In this document: positions 1 through 9,272 of the stretch, in pieces
Position numbering within the stretch: position 1 is the first letter of the stretch
Layout: each line of letters starts with the position of its first letter
Assembly: GCF_013167215.1 (NCBI RefSeq)
Contig: NZ_JABJWY010000016.1
Location: 186,134-250,133 of the forward strand
DNA length: 64,000 bases
DNA from: Sphingobacterium prati
GTDB taxonomy: Bacteria > Bacteroidota > Bacteroidia > Sphingobacteriales > Sphingobacteriaceae
Reading direction: 5' to 3'
The notes under the pieces: generated by a model
Told to the model about the DNA's origin: nothing
Seen by the model: only the letters and a program-made list of their open reading frames with translations
The model's database searches: none
Made by a program: the position numbers and the translations under genes

Positions 1-2429
1 TAGCTTGTATATCGAGCTTTTTTACAGTACAGGCCCAACAACGAAAGGCTCCAGCTTACCCATTGATTACACACAATCCAAACTTTAGTATCTGGTCAAT
101 GACGGACCAGCTGAATGCATCGACTACCAAACACTGGACGGAAGCTGACCATTCACTTCTCGGACTGATCAATGTTGATGGTAATATCTACCGTTTTCTC
201 GGCAAGGAGGAACCCAGTTATAAAACTATTCTTCCTACAGCGGAGGAGCAGCCCTTTACCGTACAATATACGGAATCTAAACCTGAAGGAGGCTGGGAGT
301 CTTCTTCTTATAAGGGCAGTAACTGGAAATCTGGTGCTGCTCCCATAGGAGATGACCAAAGACATGCCAAGACTTTGTGGAAATCCGATGATATCTGGGT
401 ACGCCGAGCTTTCAATGTGACCGATCCGCAACGCATCAACGAACTGTTCTTAAAATTGAACCATGATGATAATGTGGTGGTATTTTTAAATGGAAAAAAG
501 GTTTATGAAAAAGCAGGTTGGACAAACAGCTTCACGTATCTGCCAATAAATAAATCTGACCTAAAAGCGGGACAAAATCAAATCGCTATCCATCTGCGCA
601 ATACTGCTGGCGGCCGTTATCTTGACTTTGGCTTGGTAGATAAACTTAAAGAAAGCGGGCCTAAAGTGCAAACTGCCCTACAGAAAGACGTAGAAGTAAC
701 AGCCACTCGGACCATATACAGCTTCCAGGCTGGTAACGTCGATCTAAAACTGACGTTTACATCACCGCTATTGATGGATGATCTCAATCTATTGGCTAGA
801 CCAGTATCTTATATAACCTATCAGGTTAAGGCAAATGATGGAAAACAACATGCCGTGAAGGTTTTTCTAAGTGCTGCATCCAATATTGCGGTTTATAAGC
901 CTTCACAGGAGGTCACTGCTGAAAAATATGAAACCGATAAATTAGCTATTTTGAAAGCGGGGACTGTCGAACAACCTATTTTACAAAAAGGTGCGGATGA
1001 TATGCGGATTGACTGGGGGTATTTTTATGTCGCTTCCCCAAAAGCGGATCAAGCCCAACAATTTGTAAGTCCAATTGCAACCGCAGTAGACGACTTTAGA
1101 AAGGGGAATACGAAGTCAACAAGTACAAGGGGAACAGCATTATCATTGAATACAATCATTTCTTTTGGGACAGTGGGAAACAAAGAAGTTGAACGCTTTG
1201 TTGAACTTGGGTATGATGAAATTTATGCTATCCAATATTTCGAAAAAGATCTGCGGCCCTGGTGGAATAATTCCGGTAAAGAAACCATCGAAAATCAGCT
1301 CACGTTAGCGGCCAATGAATATCGCTCCGTGATGGACAGGTGTATGGCTTTCGACAAGGAAGTCTATGCTGATGCATTGAAATCAGGAGGAAAGGAATAT
1401 GCCCATTTAACAACATTGGCTTATCGGCAAAGTATTGCTGCCCATACACTGGTAAAAAGTCCGCAGGGTGAATTGTTGTGGTTGTCTAAGGAAAACAACA
1501 GCGGCGGTTTTATTAATACGGTCGATGTCACTTATCCATCTGCACCATTATATCTGATCTATAATCCGGAATTGCTGAAGGGCATGTTGACCGGTATCTT
1601 TTACTTTAGTGAAAGCGGCAAATATCCTCACCCGTGGGCGGCACATGATTTGGGGACATATCCATTGGCCAACGGGCAGACGTATGGCGAACCGATGCCT
1701 GTTGAAGAGTCTGGAAATATGATTATTTTAACGGCGGCGATTTCGAAAGTACAGGGCGATGCGAGCTATGCAAAGAAGCACTGGAAGACGCTTACCACTT
1801 GGGTGGACTATCTTGTGAAGGATGGTTTTGACCCTAAAACACAATTGTGTACGGATGATTTTGCCGGTCACCTTGCTCGCAACGCAAATTTATCGGTGAA
1901 GGCGATTGTGGGGATTGCCTGTTATGCACAGATGGCCGAAGCGATCGGTGAAACTGAGACCGCAAAGAAATATCGTGCCATCGCCGAGGAGATGGTGCCA
2001 AAATGGATGGAAATGGCCGATGCCGGAGATCATTATGCACTGACATTTGACAATAAAAATACCTGGAGCCAAAAATATAATCTGATCTGGGACAAAGTGC
2101 TTGGACTAAATTTGTTTCCGCAAAAAGTCTATAATACGGAGATCAAGTATTACCTCACCAAACAAAGTAGATTTGGAATTCCATTGGATAGCCGAAAAGC
2201 GTATACCAAAAACGACTGGATTTTGTGGACTGCAACATTTGCACCGACTCAAGAAGAATTTGAAGCTTTGGTACACCCGGTTTACAATCATGCGATCCAA
2301 ACACAATCGCGTGTCCCACTAAATGATTTTTACGATGCCAATACCGGAATACGGGAGAATTTTAAAGCACGTAGTGTCGTTGGCGGTTTTTATATGAAGC
2401 TTTTATCGGATAAACTTCAGCAAGAATAG
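1..2429 (+). CDS. Secreted glutaminase-family protein (DUF4964/DUF5127/DUF4965/DUF1793), 5' end outside window
   Basis: The reading frame is open from the first bases and shows the end of a signal peptide (FFTVQAQQR) before the mature start LITHNPNFSIWS, so the true start lies upstream; the TTG at 63 is internal. About 808 residues are visible. The order fits the fungal GtaA-like glutaminase family: an N-terminal domain, a jelly-roll insert at roughly 75-215 (VVVFLNGKKVYEK), the DUF5127 region, then an alpha-toroid with the family motifs HPWAAHDLGTYP, DDFAGHLARNANLS, WSQKYNLIWDKVLGLN and GIPLDSR. By family knowledge it hydrolyses glutamine or a related amide/glycoside in the periplasm or outside the cell; the real substrate cannot be read here. 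It is followed by a strong terminator at 2496. The family call is confident, the substrate is not. Confidence 0.88.
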   Translation, partial: ACISSFFTVQAQQRKAPAYPLITHNPNFSIWSMTDQLNASTTKHWTEADHSLLGLINVDGNIYRFLGKEEPSYKTILPTAEEQPFTVQYTESKPEGGWESSSYKGSNWKSGAAPIGDDQRHAKTLWKSDDIWVRRAFNVTDPQRINELFLKLNHDDNVVVFLNGKKVYEKAGWTNSFTYLPINKSDLKAGQNQIAIHLRNTAGGRYLDFGLVDKLKESGPKVQTALQKDVEVTATRTIYSFQAGNVDLKLTFTSPLLMDDLNLLARPVSYITYQVKANDGKQHAVKVFLSAASNIAVYKPSQEVTAEKYETDKLAILKAGTVEQPILQKGADDMRIDWGYFYVASPKADQAQQFVSPIATAVDDFRKGNTKSTSTRGTALSLNTIISFGTVGNKEVERFVELGYDEIYAIQYFEKDLRPWWNNSGKETIENQLTLAANEYRSVMDRCMAFDKEVYADALKSGGKEYAHLTTLAYRQSIAAHTLVKSPQGELLWLSKENNSGGFINTVDVTYPSAPLYLIYNPELLKGMLTGIFYFSESGKYPHPWAAHDLGTYPLANGQTYGEPMPVEESGNMIILTAAISKVQGDASYAKKHWKTLTTWVDYLVKDGFDPKTQLCTDDFAGHLARNANLSVKAIVGIACYAQMAEAIGETETAKKYRAIAEEMVPKWMEMADAGDHYALTFDNKNTWSQKYNLIWDKVLGLNLFPQKVYNTEIKYYLTKQSRFGIPLDSRKAYTKNDWILWTATFAPTQEEFEALVHPVYNHAIQTQSRVPLNDFYDANTGIRENFKARSVVGGFYMKLLSDKLQQE

Positions 2430-2495
2430 GTATAAGAATACCTTATAAAAAGTACTTTCATTATAAAAAGTAATTTGATTTTAATATGAAAAATT

Positions 2496-2520
2496 AAGGG
2501 AACCAACGGTTCCCTTTTTT
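2496..2520 (+). terminator. Rho-independent terminator after the glutaminase gene
   Basis: A perfect 9-bp stem AAGGGAACC / GGTTCCCTT with a 3-nt loop (AAC) runs directly into a T tract. It lies 67 bp after the stop codon of the preceding gene. Confidence 0.9.
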
Positions 2521-2619
2521 GTGATAGACTATGGCTTTCTAATAAAAAAAACAGAAATTGGGCTATTTTTTTTAAAATCAAGGATCAGTTCAATCCGTTA
2601 CCATATACGTTGGAGCTTG

Positions 2620-2802
2620 TTACACAGTATCCTGTAAGTTTTTTACAATCAATTCCAATGCGATCTCTGTTTTTTGCCTTATGTTTTTCTGTAGGTATTT
2701 TCCAGCTACCGTAATCGCTTCTTGCCTGAGTAGTTGATCGAGCTGCCTTGAGGAAAGGTTGAGAAGAGAGGTTTTGTGTCTGAATGCAAATTTATTCGTC
2801 TT
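2620..2802 (-). pseudogene. Coding-like remnant, C-terminal piece of an unknown gene
   Basis: On the minus strand, right behind the FtsX permease, a frame without a convincing start stays open for about 60 codons and ends in TAA at 2620. It has protein-like composition (for example LSSRQLDQLLRQEAITVAGK) with amphipathic helices. It begins inside the permease stop region and has no start codon, so it is more likely the tail of a deleted gene than a functional one. The family is not recognised. The rest of 2430-2791 holds only the terminator at 2496 and AT-rich spacer. Confidence 0.3.
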
Positions 2803-5239
2803 TTAAACTATTAACTGGATTTATTCGCGCTATTTTTAGCGCATGGTAGAAGATGGTTCCAAATGCAATCAACATGCTGGCGATTCCTGCAAGTAAAAAT
2901 ATCCAGGCCTGAATACTGATTCTGTAATTGAAGTCCTGTAACCAAGTGTTCATTGCCCACCAGCCAATGGGGCAGGCGATTAGAAAGGCGATGAAAATAA
3001 GTTTTATAAAGTCAGTTGATAGCAATTTTATTATTCCAGGCAAACTCGCGCCGAGAACCTTTCGGATGCCGATCTCTTTTGTCCGTTGTTGGGTAACAAA
3101 TGCAGCAAGTCCAAACAAACCTAAGCAGGCAATTAATATAGCCAAACCCGCAAAGGTTGAGACAATAACCTGCGTCCGTTGTACATCTGCATACAACATA
3201 GCAAAGCCTTCATCCAAAAAGGTGTATTGGATCTTCTGATGTGGAGAGAATTTGTTCCAAACGCCTGTAATTTGATCAATGCTTTGTTCAATTTTGTCCG
3301 ATTTTAATCTGATGGACATCATATTAGGACTACCACCAACAACTAATGCCAGTGGTTTAGCATCCTCATTGTGCATATTTCCGAAGATAAAATCTTCGAC
3401 TACAGCAATTATAGTAAGCGGTGCATAATTTCGGATTTTTGAGCCGATTGGATTTTTGAGGTTTAACTCTTTTACCATTTTCTGATTGACAATTACGGCT
3501 GCTGAATCTGTTGGCATGTTCATATTGAAATTACGCCCTTCGAGGATTTTTATACCGAAGGTGGAGATATAATCATCATCAACGATCCAGTTTTGACCAC
3601 TTACACCTACCTCTTCGTTTTGTCTACCATCGATCCAAAATGAGTTTCCATTACGTTTTACACCGTCCATCGTAACGGGTAAATAATCACCAATAGAGAC
3701 AGAAGCTACGGACGATAATTCCTTTAATTCATTTTTTAATGACTTTTGCTTTCCATCCAAAGTGCCTGTCCCTCGTAATACGAGAACCTGTTCTTTATCG
3801 AAACCCAGATCTCTATTTAAAATATGTTTTATCTGCTGGTTGATGACCAAGGTGCCAATAATTAGGATAATAGATGTTGCGAACTGGAAGATAACAAGTC
3901 CATTTCGAAACCAATTGCGGGTTGATTTTAGATTTACATGTCCTTTTAATACTGTAATCGGTTTAAATTTAGAAAGATACATTGCAGGATAAATTCCCGA
4001 TACAATGGCTATGAATAAACCGAAGACGACAAGGGATGGGATGAAATACCAAGTTGCCCATGGGAAAACCAAAGATTTACCTGCGATGTTATTGAAAAAA
4101 GGGAGTAGAAGCACCGCGAAAAATAAAGCAAATACGATCGAGATTCCACTGTATAAAAAAGATTCTGTCATGAACTGGATGACGAGCGCCCCTCGATCAG
4201 AACCAATGGTTTTTCGAATACCCACTTCTTTTGCACGTGCAGCGGCATTGGCCGTGGACAGGTTAATAAAGTTGATCATGGCGATAATCAATATAAATGC
4301 TGCTATTCCCCCAAAGATATAGACCAGTCGAATATCGCCTCTATTTTGACTTTCGATCTTATGGGTTTGTATATCGTTGGAATATAAGTGAATCTTTTCC
4401 ACGGGTTGCAAGGTCATTTTTGCGGAATTCCACATCTCTTCATTAACCGCCATGCCTGCTTGTATAATAGCAGGTTTGTAATGATCTTGAATATAAGATT
4501 TTGTGATTTTCTTTTCCAGTTGCTGAATATCGGTACCTTCTCTGACTCTAAAATAGGTTGTATAGTTGGAGGCAAGCCAATTTAATTTTTCTCCTTCATA
4601 AGGCTCATGACCACTTAAAGTCATAAAGAAATCAAATCCATATAGATTGGAGTTTGTGGGAATGTCATCGATGACTGCTGTAATGGAATACTCATTTGAT
4701 CTATCATTATTTAAATAGATGCGTTTTCCGATCGGATTTCCGTTAAAGAGTTTCGCTGCTTTCCGCTTAGTGATTACAATAGTCTTTGGATTGTCGAGTG
4801 CATGGCTTAATGAACCGAAGATTGTCTTGGTTGGAAAGAAATCCATGATCGCCTGATCCGCAAAACAGAAGCCTTCTTCGGAAAATAGTTCGGCATTGCC
4901 TGTTGTGGCGATTTGATTGGTTCCAGCACCAAAAAGAGGGTTTGTTAATAATCTTCCAGAGGCAATAATTTCTGGAAATTCTCCCTTCAAAGTTGCTCCG
5001 GCCGGAGCTGGAAGCGATAATCCTTTTAGAACAGTATTGTCTTTATTGATTATGCCTACGACCCTGAAAAGTAGATTGGAATCTTTGTAAAATTTATCAT
5101 AGCTCAACTCGTGCTTTACGTACAAAACAATAAGCATACAGATCGCCATGCTAAAGGCAAATCCGCCTATTTTTATTAATGAGAAGAAGCGTTGATTTTT
5201 TAAACTTCTCCAAGCAGTTTTTATGTAGATTTTTAACAT
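2792..5239 (-). CDS. FtsX/MacB-type ABC transporter permease
   Basis: The 815-residue protein has the two-module layout of Bacteroidota FtsX-like permeases. There is a TM helix near residues 20-40, a MacB-like periplasmic domain, a three-TM FtsX block around 280-430 (INFINLSTANAAARAKEVGIRK), a second periplasmic domain, and a last FtsX block with CLGLFGLAAFVTQQRTKEIGIRKVLGA. The ATG at 5239 (MLKIYIKTAWRSL) is preferred over the TTG at 5257, because family members begin with this sequence and the extra six residues look like leader. No ATPase is encoded nearby. A sigma-54-like promoter (5286) and two dyads (5358-5395) lie upstream. Such proteins couple to a MacB/LolD-type ATPase for mechanotransmission or export; the cargo is unknown. 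Confidence 0.92.
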   Translation of the reverse strand: MLKIYIKTAWRSLKNQRFFSLIKIGGFAFSMAICMLIVLYVKHELSYDKFYKDSNLLFRVVGIINKDNTVLKGLSLPAPAGATLKGEFPEIIASGRLLTNPLFGAGTNQIATTGNAELFSEEGFCFADQAIMDFFPTKTIFGSLSHALDNPKTIVITKRKAAKLFNGNPIGKRIYLNNDRSNEYSITAVIDDIPTNSNLYGFDFFMTLSGHEPYEGEKLNWLASNYTTYFRVREGTDIQQLEKKITKSYIQDHYKPAIIQAGMAVNEEMWNSAKMTLQPVEKIHLYSNDIQTHKIESQNRGDIRLVYIFGGIAAFILIIAMINFINLSTANAAARAKEVGIRKTIGSDRGALVIQFMTESFLYSGISIVFALFFAVLLLPFFNNIAGKSLVFPWATWYFIPSLVVFGLFIAIVSGIYPAMYLSKFKPITVLKGHVNLKSTRNWFRNGLVIFQFATSIILIIGTLVINQQIKHILNRDLGFDKEQVLVLRGTGTLDGKQKSLKNELKELSSVASVSIGDYLPVTMDGVKRNGNSFWIDGRQNEEVGVSGQNWIVDDDYISTFGIKILEGRNFNMNMPTDSAAVIVNQKMVKELNLKNPIGSKIRNYAPLTIIAVVEDFIFGNMHNEDAKPLALVVGGSPNMMSIRLKSDKIEQSIDQITGVWNKFSPHQKIQYTFLDEGFAMLYADVQRTQVIVSTFAGLAILIACLGLFGLAAFVTQQRTKEIGIRKVLGASLPGIIKLLSTDFIKLIFIAFLIACPIGWWAMNTWLQDFNYRISIQAWIFLLAGIASMLIAFGTIFYHALKIARINPVNSLKDE

Positions 5240-5285
5240 AGCGCTATCAATTATCAATAGATGACCATTTTATATCAAAATGAAA

Positions 5286-5302
5286 TTGCAATTGATTTGC
5301 CA
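5286..5302 (-). promoter_or_regulatory. Probable sigma-54 (RpoN) -24/-12 promoter of the FtsX permease gene
   Basis: On the minus strand the sequence reads TGGCAAATCAATTGCAA. It has GG and GC exactly 10 bases apart, with the surrounding TGGC and TTGC boxes of sigma-54 promoters. The expected transcription start is about 5275, roughly 35 bases before the ATG at 5239. Upstream dyads at 5358-5395 sit where an enhancer-binding protein would bind. The match is by eye. Confidence 0.7.
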
Positions 5303-5357
5303 TTGTTTTAATAATTTGATTTTTAGTTGTTTATGTTTTTTTATTGTGTAGCGGGAC

Positions 5358-5395
5358 TGTTCATATTCGAACATGTTTTTGTTCAGTTGCGGACA
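5358..5395 (-). promoter_or_regulatory. Two tandem dyads TGTTC-N6-GAACA, likely enhancer-binding sites
   Basis: Dyad 1 (5358-5373) is TGTTC ATATTC GAACA with perfect arms. Dyad 2 (5380-5395) is TGTTC AGTTGC GGACA with one mismatch. Their centres are 22 bp apart, about two helical turns, and they lie about 80-120 bp upstream of the inferred sigma-54 start, the usual place for NtrC-type activator sites. The remaining 5258-5558 spacer contains nothing else that I recognise. No NtrC-type activator gene is in the window. Confidence 0.6.
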
Positions 5396-5558
5396 ATTAG
5401 ACGCTGCAATCGGTGCTGGCGAAATCTATCATTGTTAACCACCAAGCAATGATATTTACCCTTATTTGGGACAAATATGCCTTTTTTGTAGATTGTTTCG
5501 CACTCGAAAAAAGGCCGATCGCTATACGATATTTTTTTTGATTGCCTTACAGAGATAA

Positions 5559-7478
5559 TCAGGATGCTACAGGTATTTGCAATTTGACAAGTGTCCCTCC
5601 TTCAGGATTTTTCGTGATTTTTATGCTTGCTTTCCTGCCCAGGAGTTGCATCCTTTCATGACTGATTGTTCCCGAGAGCGAGCGATGTGGAGTTTCTTGG
5701 ATATCTGGCTCAGACTTGCCGCTATCAAGGATATCTACAGATAAAATATCTCCTTCCAATTGAAAATGAATGTCGATATTGCCTTTACAGGTTTCGAGGT
5801 CAATACCATGTAAGATCGCATTCTCGACATAGGGTTGTATCAACATCGGCGGTAACATGATGGCACTGAGATCCTGTTCGTCCGGCTGCGTAATGCGGTA
5901 GGTAAATGCATATTCAAAACGCATTTGCTGTAGGATCAGGTAATTTTCCAGTGTTTCGATCTCCTCACTCAGAGGTACCAGATTCTCTCGGCTTAGTTCC
6001 AGGTTGCTCCGTAATAAACGACTAAAGCGATTGAGGTACTTGATGGCGCTTTCTTTTTTGTCTAATCGCACAAAACTCTGTACTGCGGACAAGGTGTTAA
6101 AGATGAAATGCGGCTCCATCTGCGTCCGTAATAATTGTTGCTGCAATAGGACTTTTTCTTTCTCTTGGCTTAGACGTCGTTGTCGAAAACTATAATAGAG
6201 GAATAACAATACAATGATCAATAGCATAAGACCTAAAGAGGAAATGGCTAACCACAACCGATTTTGCTGTAACTGCAGTTTATTGATCTTAATGCTTTCG
6301 TTCAATGTACGAATGGACTGATCTTTGGCTTGCAATTGATATAAAGCGTTCATTTCGGCAATTGCCTGTGTATTTTCCGAGTGATAGACACCTTTCTGTA
6401 ACTCAACAATATCGTGTAAAACGTTGATTGCTTCTACATTTTTGCCTTGTAAACGGTACAGTTCAGCTAAACTTTGTTGAAATAGTATTTCATTGTGCGG
6501 AAAGATAAGTTTCGGGAATTGGGCTCTCAGCTTTTTGGCTTTTACTATATATTGTGTAGCTTGGATTGGCTTCTTAAATAACACATAAATTGATGCAACA
6601 TTACAGTAGTTTACAAAGAGATTATTCATCAATACGGAGGACTCCCTGATATTACTTAGACGCTCATCAATTTCAATTTTCATGAGCTGGTAATGTAATA
6701 ATGAATCTTGCTGGTTTGTTGTTTCGAAGTACTGTATTTTCGAGTCGTACAAAAAGCTGATGTTATACTTATCTGGAAATAGTCGGTGGAGTTGCTCTAA
6801 TTTATGGAGGTATGTCGCTATTTCTTTGGCAGACCTTTGTAAGGCATTTAGTGTATAGATCATCTGTACGAATACACGTTGACGATTGATATGATCCTTT
6901 GGGAGCGAATCTGAAAGACTGAGGGCTGCCCGATTCATTTTTTCAGCAAGATTGTATTGAAATGAGCTCAGATTATTTTGTGCAGCAGAGAGCAACATGG
7001 CTGATTTCGCTTCGGCTGAGAGTCCTGCCGTCGTGTCTGATAGAACGATAGCAGCGGCTTTGTTGTAATAGTAACCTGCTTCACGCTCTTTTGCTTCAGT
7101 ACTACGGATATTACCGATGCCGTTATAAATAAGTGCTTTGTATTTTAGATTACCTACTGTAGGTTCGATCAATTCGAGTGCTTGCTCCACAAAAAAATGG
7201 GTAGAATCTTGTTGAAGCATGGCATATAACCGAGCAGTATTGTATTTAACTCTTGCAAAGAATATGGTATCATTTTTTATACCTGGATTTTCGCCAAGAT
7301 TTTGCCAGGCTCTCTTTAGTGAGTCACCGTTGGTAGCGGTCAACCTTTTGTCTTCGAGTTGTTTTATCTGTGCTGAAAGAACATCGCGATCTTGGGAAGA
7401 AAATTTGGGTCTTTTGCCACAAGATACAACGTGTAAAGTAAGCAACAAAAAGAAGATATTTTTTAGTAGATTTTTCAT
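5559..7478 (-). CDS. LytS-like sensor histidine kinase with N-terminal TPR-type sensor
   Basis: The 639-residue protein begins with a lipoprotein-type signal (LLLTLHVVSC, Cys20). About 360 residues of helical TPR-like repeats follow, then one TM helix at about 408-430 and a His_kinase domain with the phospho-acceptor motif QMEPHFIFNTLS (His457). The ATP-binding part starts at LPPMLIQPYVENAILHGI, and LVKLQI closes the domain. It overlaps the upstream LytTR regulator by 4 bp (ATGA), so the two form a co-translated two-component system. Having both a lipobox and a later TM helix means the sensor lies outside the membrane and the kinase inside. The signal sensed is unknown. Confidence 0.92.
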   Translation of the reverse strand: MKNLLKNIFFLLLTLHVVSCGKRPKFSSQDRDVLSAQIKQLEDKRLTATNGDSLKRAWQNLGENPGIKNDTIFFARVKYNTARLYAMLQQDSTHFFVEQALELIEPTVGNLKYKALIYNGIGNIRSTEAKEREAGYYYNKAAAIVLSDTTAGLSAEAKSAMLLSAAQNNLSSFQYNLAEKMNRAALSLSDSLPKDHINRQRVFVQMIYTLNALQRSAKEIATYLHKLEQLHRLFPDKYNISFLYDSKIQYFETTNQQDSLLHYQLMKIEIDERLSNIRESSVLMNNLFVNYCNVASIYVLFKKPIQATQYIVKAKKLRAQFPKLIFPHNEILFQQSLAELYRLQGKNVEAINVLHDIVELQKGVYHSENTQAIAEMNALYQLQAKDQSIRTLNESIKINKLQLQQNRLWLAISSLGLMLLIIVLLFLYYSFRQRRLSQEKEKVLLQQQLLRTQMEPHFIFNTLSAVQSFVRLDKKESAIKYLNRFSRLLRSNLELSRENLVPLSEEIETLENYLILQQMRFEYAFTYRITQPDEQDLSAIMLPPMLIQPYVENAILHGIDLETCKGNIDIHFQLEGDILSVDILDSGKSEPDIQETPHRSLSGTISHERMQLLGRKASIKITKNPEGGTLVKLQIPVAS

Positions 7479-8218
7479 TTCTCGGGGAAAAGCTGGTTTA
7501 AAATTATGTTTTTCCTTCGTGATGAAATAGGGATTTCCTCTTTGTTTTTCAAAACGATATATTCCGAGCGATTAACTCCAGATATATATTTGCGGTTTAC
7601 CAAGTAGGATTGATGGGTACGTAGGAAATATGGGGCGGGTAATAATTCTTCATAGTACTTTAATGGCTTGGATATGAGTTCTTTGGATCCGTCGCTCAGA
7701 AAGAAAAAAGTATATGGTCCATCACCTTTACAGTATATGATGTCAGTGACAGCAACTATACGTATATTATGGATGGATGTCAAAGCAATGCTTTCTGGTA
7801 AATCACCAAGGTGCAGTGCATGTTGGGCCGTATTTAACTGTTGCATCCACTGTGGATTATTATCGCTCCGACGACGATAGCGTTCCAACGCTTCTTTTAA
7901 TTCGGTCTGATCTATAGGTTTTAGCAAGTAGTCCAAAGCACCGTATTTAATTGCTTTGATGGCAAAATGATTATAGGCTGTGATGAATATTACGTTTTGC
8001 GGGATAACATTGAGTTTTTTTAGAAGATCAAAGGCTGTACCGTCCTTAAGTTGGATATCCAGCATGACCACATCTGGTTGCTTTTCTTCAATTAGCTTTA
8101 TAGCAGTTCGAACACTTTCGCTCCAACCAATTAGTTCGGTATCAGTTTCTTGTTGTATAAGGTAACTTATTTCCTTACGGACAGCGGGTTCATCTTCTAT
8201 TATTGCTACTGTTATCAT
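7475..8218 (-). CDS. LytTR-family response regulator
   Basis: The 247-residue protein has a receiver domain (IEDEP acidic pocket, phospho-acceptor Asp54 in VVMLDIQLKDG, Thr in FITAYN, Lys in YLLKPID). A LytTR DNA-binding domain follows from about residue 145 (IIYCKGDGPYTFFFLSDG, FLRTHQSYLVNRKYI). It is the first gene of a two-gene operon with the histidine kinase that follows. LytTR regulators bind paired direct repeats in target promoters; the targets are not known, though the neighbouring FtsX permease is a candidate by position only. Confidence 0.93.
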   Translation of the reverse strand: MITVAIIEDEPAVRKEISYLIQQETDTELIGWSESVRTAIKLIEEKQPDVVMLDIQLKDGTAFDLLKKLNVIPQNVIFITAYNHFAIKAIKYGALDYLLKPIDQTELKEALERYRRRSDNNPQWMQQLNTAQHALHLGDLPESIALTSIHNIRIVAVTDIIYCKGDGPYTFFFLSDGSKELISKPLKYYEELLPAPYFLRTHQSYLVNRKYISGVNRSEYIVLKNKEEIPISSRRKNIILNQLFPEK

Positions 8219-8276
8219 ATTTCAGTTTTTTCTGTTCGGTAAAAATAATAATTGTGAGTAAAGAAAAGTTGTTGAT

Positions 8277-8847
8277 TTGCAATTTGTGCTCGTTTTTTAT
8301 GGTGGGCTCTATAGATCACTGTTTTGGAGATTTCTTTGTCTCAGTAAAGCGATTTCCAATCAAGACTCCGTGACCAAAAGTACACTCTCTGAAGAATTTG
8401 AGGTACGATTAATTCAAGCGCTTGAGCAAGATGATATAATAAGCTTTAAGACCTTTGGTAAGGTGTTGGGTAGTTTAAATTCAGCTTTTAGTTTGAAAAA
8501 ATCTGGAGAATATGAGCTGTTCACTCAGAAGTATTTTTGAGCACTGGAATTATGTGCTGAAAAACAGGCATGTGATCCATAAGCAAGAAAGAACCTTCGA
8601 TTACTTCTATGCGGTCTATTCGCTTGATCAGCATAGTTACTTACTAATCAAAAGAATGGATGAATTATCTTTTTCCTGTTATAAGGCTTACATTTATAAA
8701 GATAATTTGGGTTTGATTGATTCTAATAATCATGCCGGGGAGTTGATTAAAAGTTCTTCATCTGTGCTTAGCTGGAAAAAAGTTGATGAAAGTTTGTTGG
8801 GGAAAAACCTGTTTCCGAAAGAGAGCAATCGAATAGGAATTCCTTAA
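8277..8847 (+). pseudogene. Unknown gene, probably frameshifted
   Basis: Two overlapping frames make up this stretch. The first (8277-8540, weak TTG start) ends ELFTQKYF. The second (8512-8847) begins inside it and continues EHWNYVLKNRHVIHKQE. Removing one T from the T5 run near 8534-8538 joins them into one protein of about 190 residues with uniform composition, which suggests a +1 frameshift rather than two genes. Upstream, a third frame from a GTG at about 8253 looks like a signal peptide (LLICNLCSFFMVGS), so more than one lesion is possible. No family is recognised. Alternatives are two small translationally coupled genes or an assembly error. Confidence 0.4.
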
Positions 8848-9272
8848 ACTCCTATCCGCCGATACCCATAAAATTCGACGCAAAAAATAAGGAAACCTCT
8901 TCCTCTTTTATCGTCAATCGGATGGGAAGAAAATAACGAGAAAAGCGAGATACTTGCATGGAAGTCCTGTGATCAAAAGCTATGATGTAAGAATGTTTGA
9001 AGAATAGCGGCGTGTTGAAGCTTAAGATGAAGAAGGGGACAGCTGGTTTGCGATGGCTTTTGACAGGCAAACGAGAGAAAGCGGTTTTTGATGAAAAAGA
9101 AAAATAAGAAAACTCTGATGCTTTAATTATTGTTATGAACTAGAATAGGGGTGAAAGATGACCTCAGGATAAATTTTATATTGGAACGGCAATCTGCGTA
9201 AATAATCTGATAAGACAATTTATTGTTGAATTCATCTAGATGATACGCTGATTTTATTTAATCGAATCTGGA
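8848..9272. other. Intergenic stretch with degenerate coding-like pieces
   Basis: No intact gene is supported here. Short runs on the plus strand look protein-like but are broken by stops in every frame (for example DSWFAMAFDRQTRE near 9040). A 72-codon minus-strand frame at 8852-9070 lacks any recognisable feature. The stretch is best read as decayed sequence. Confidence 0.4.

Noticed and set aside
5666..6195. Plus-strand frames inside the histidine kinase gene
   Set aside because: They are antisense shadows of a clearly coding gene.
8852..9070. 72-codon minus-strand frame
   Set aside because: No recognisable domain, no promoter, and composition unlike neighbouring genes; sits in degenerate sequence.
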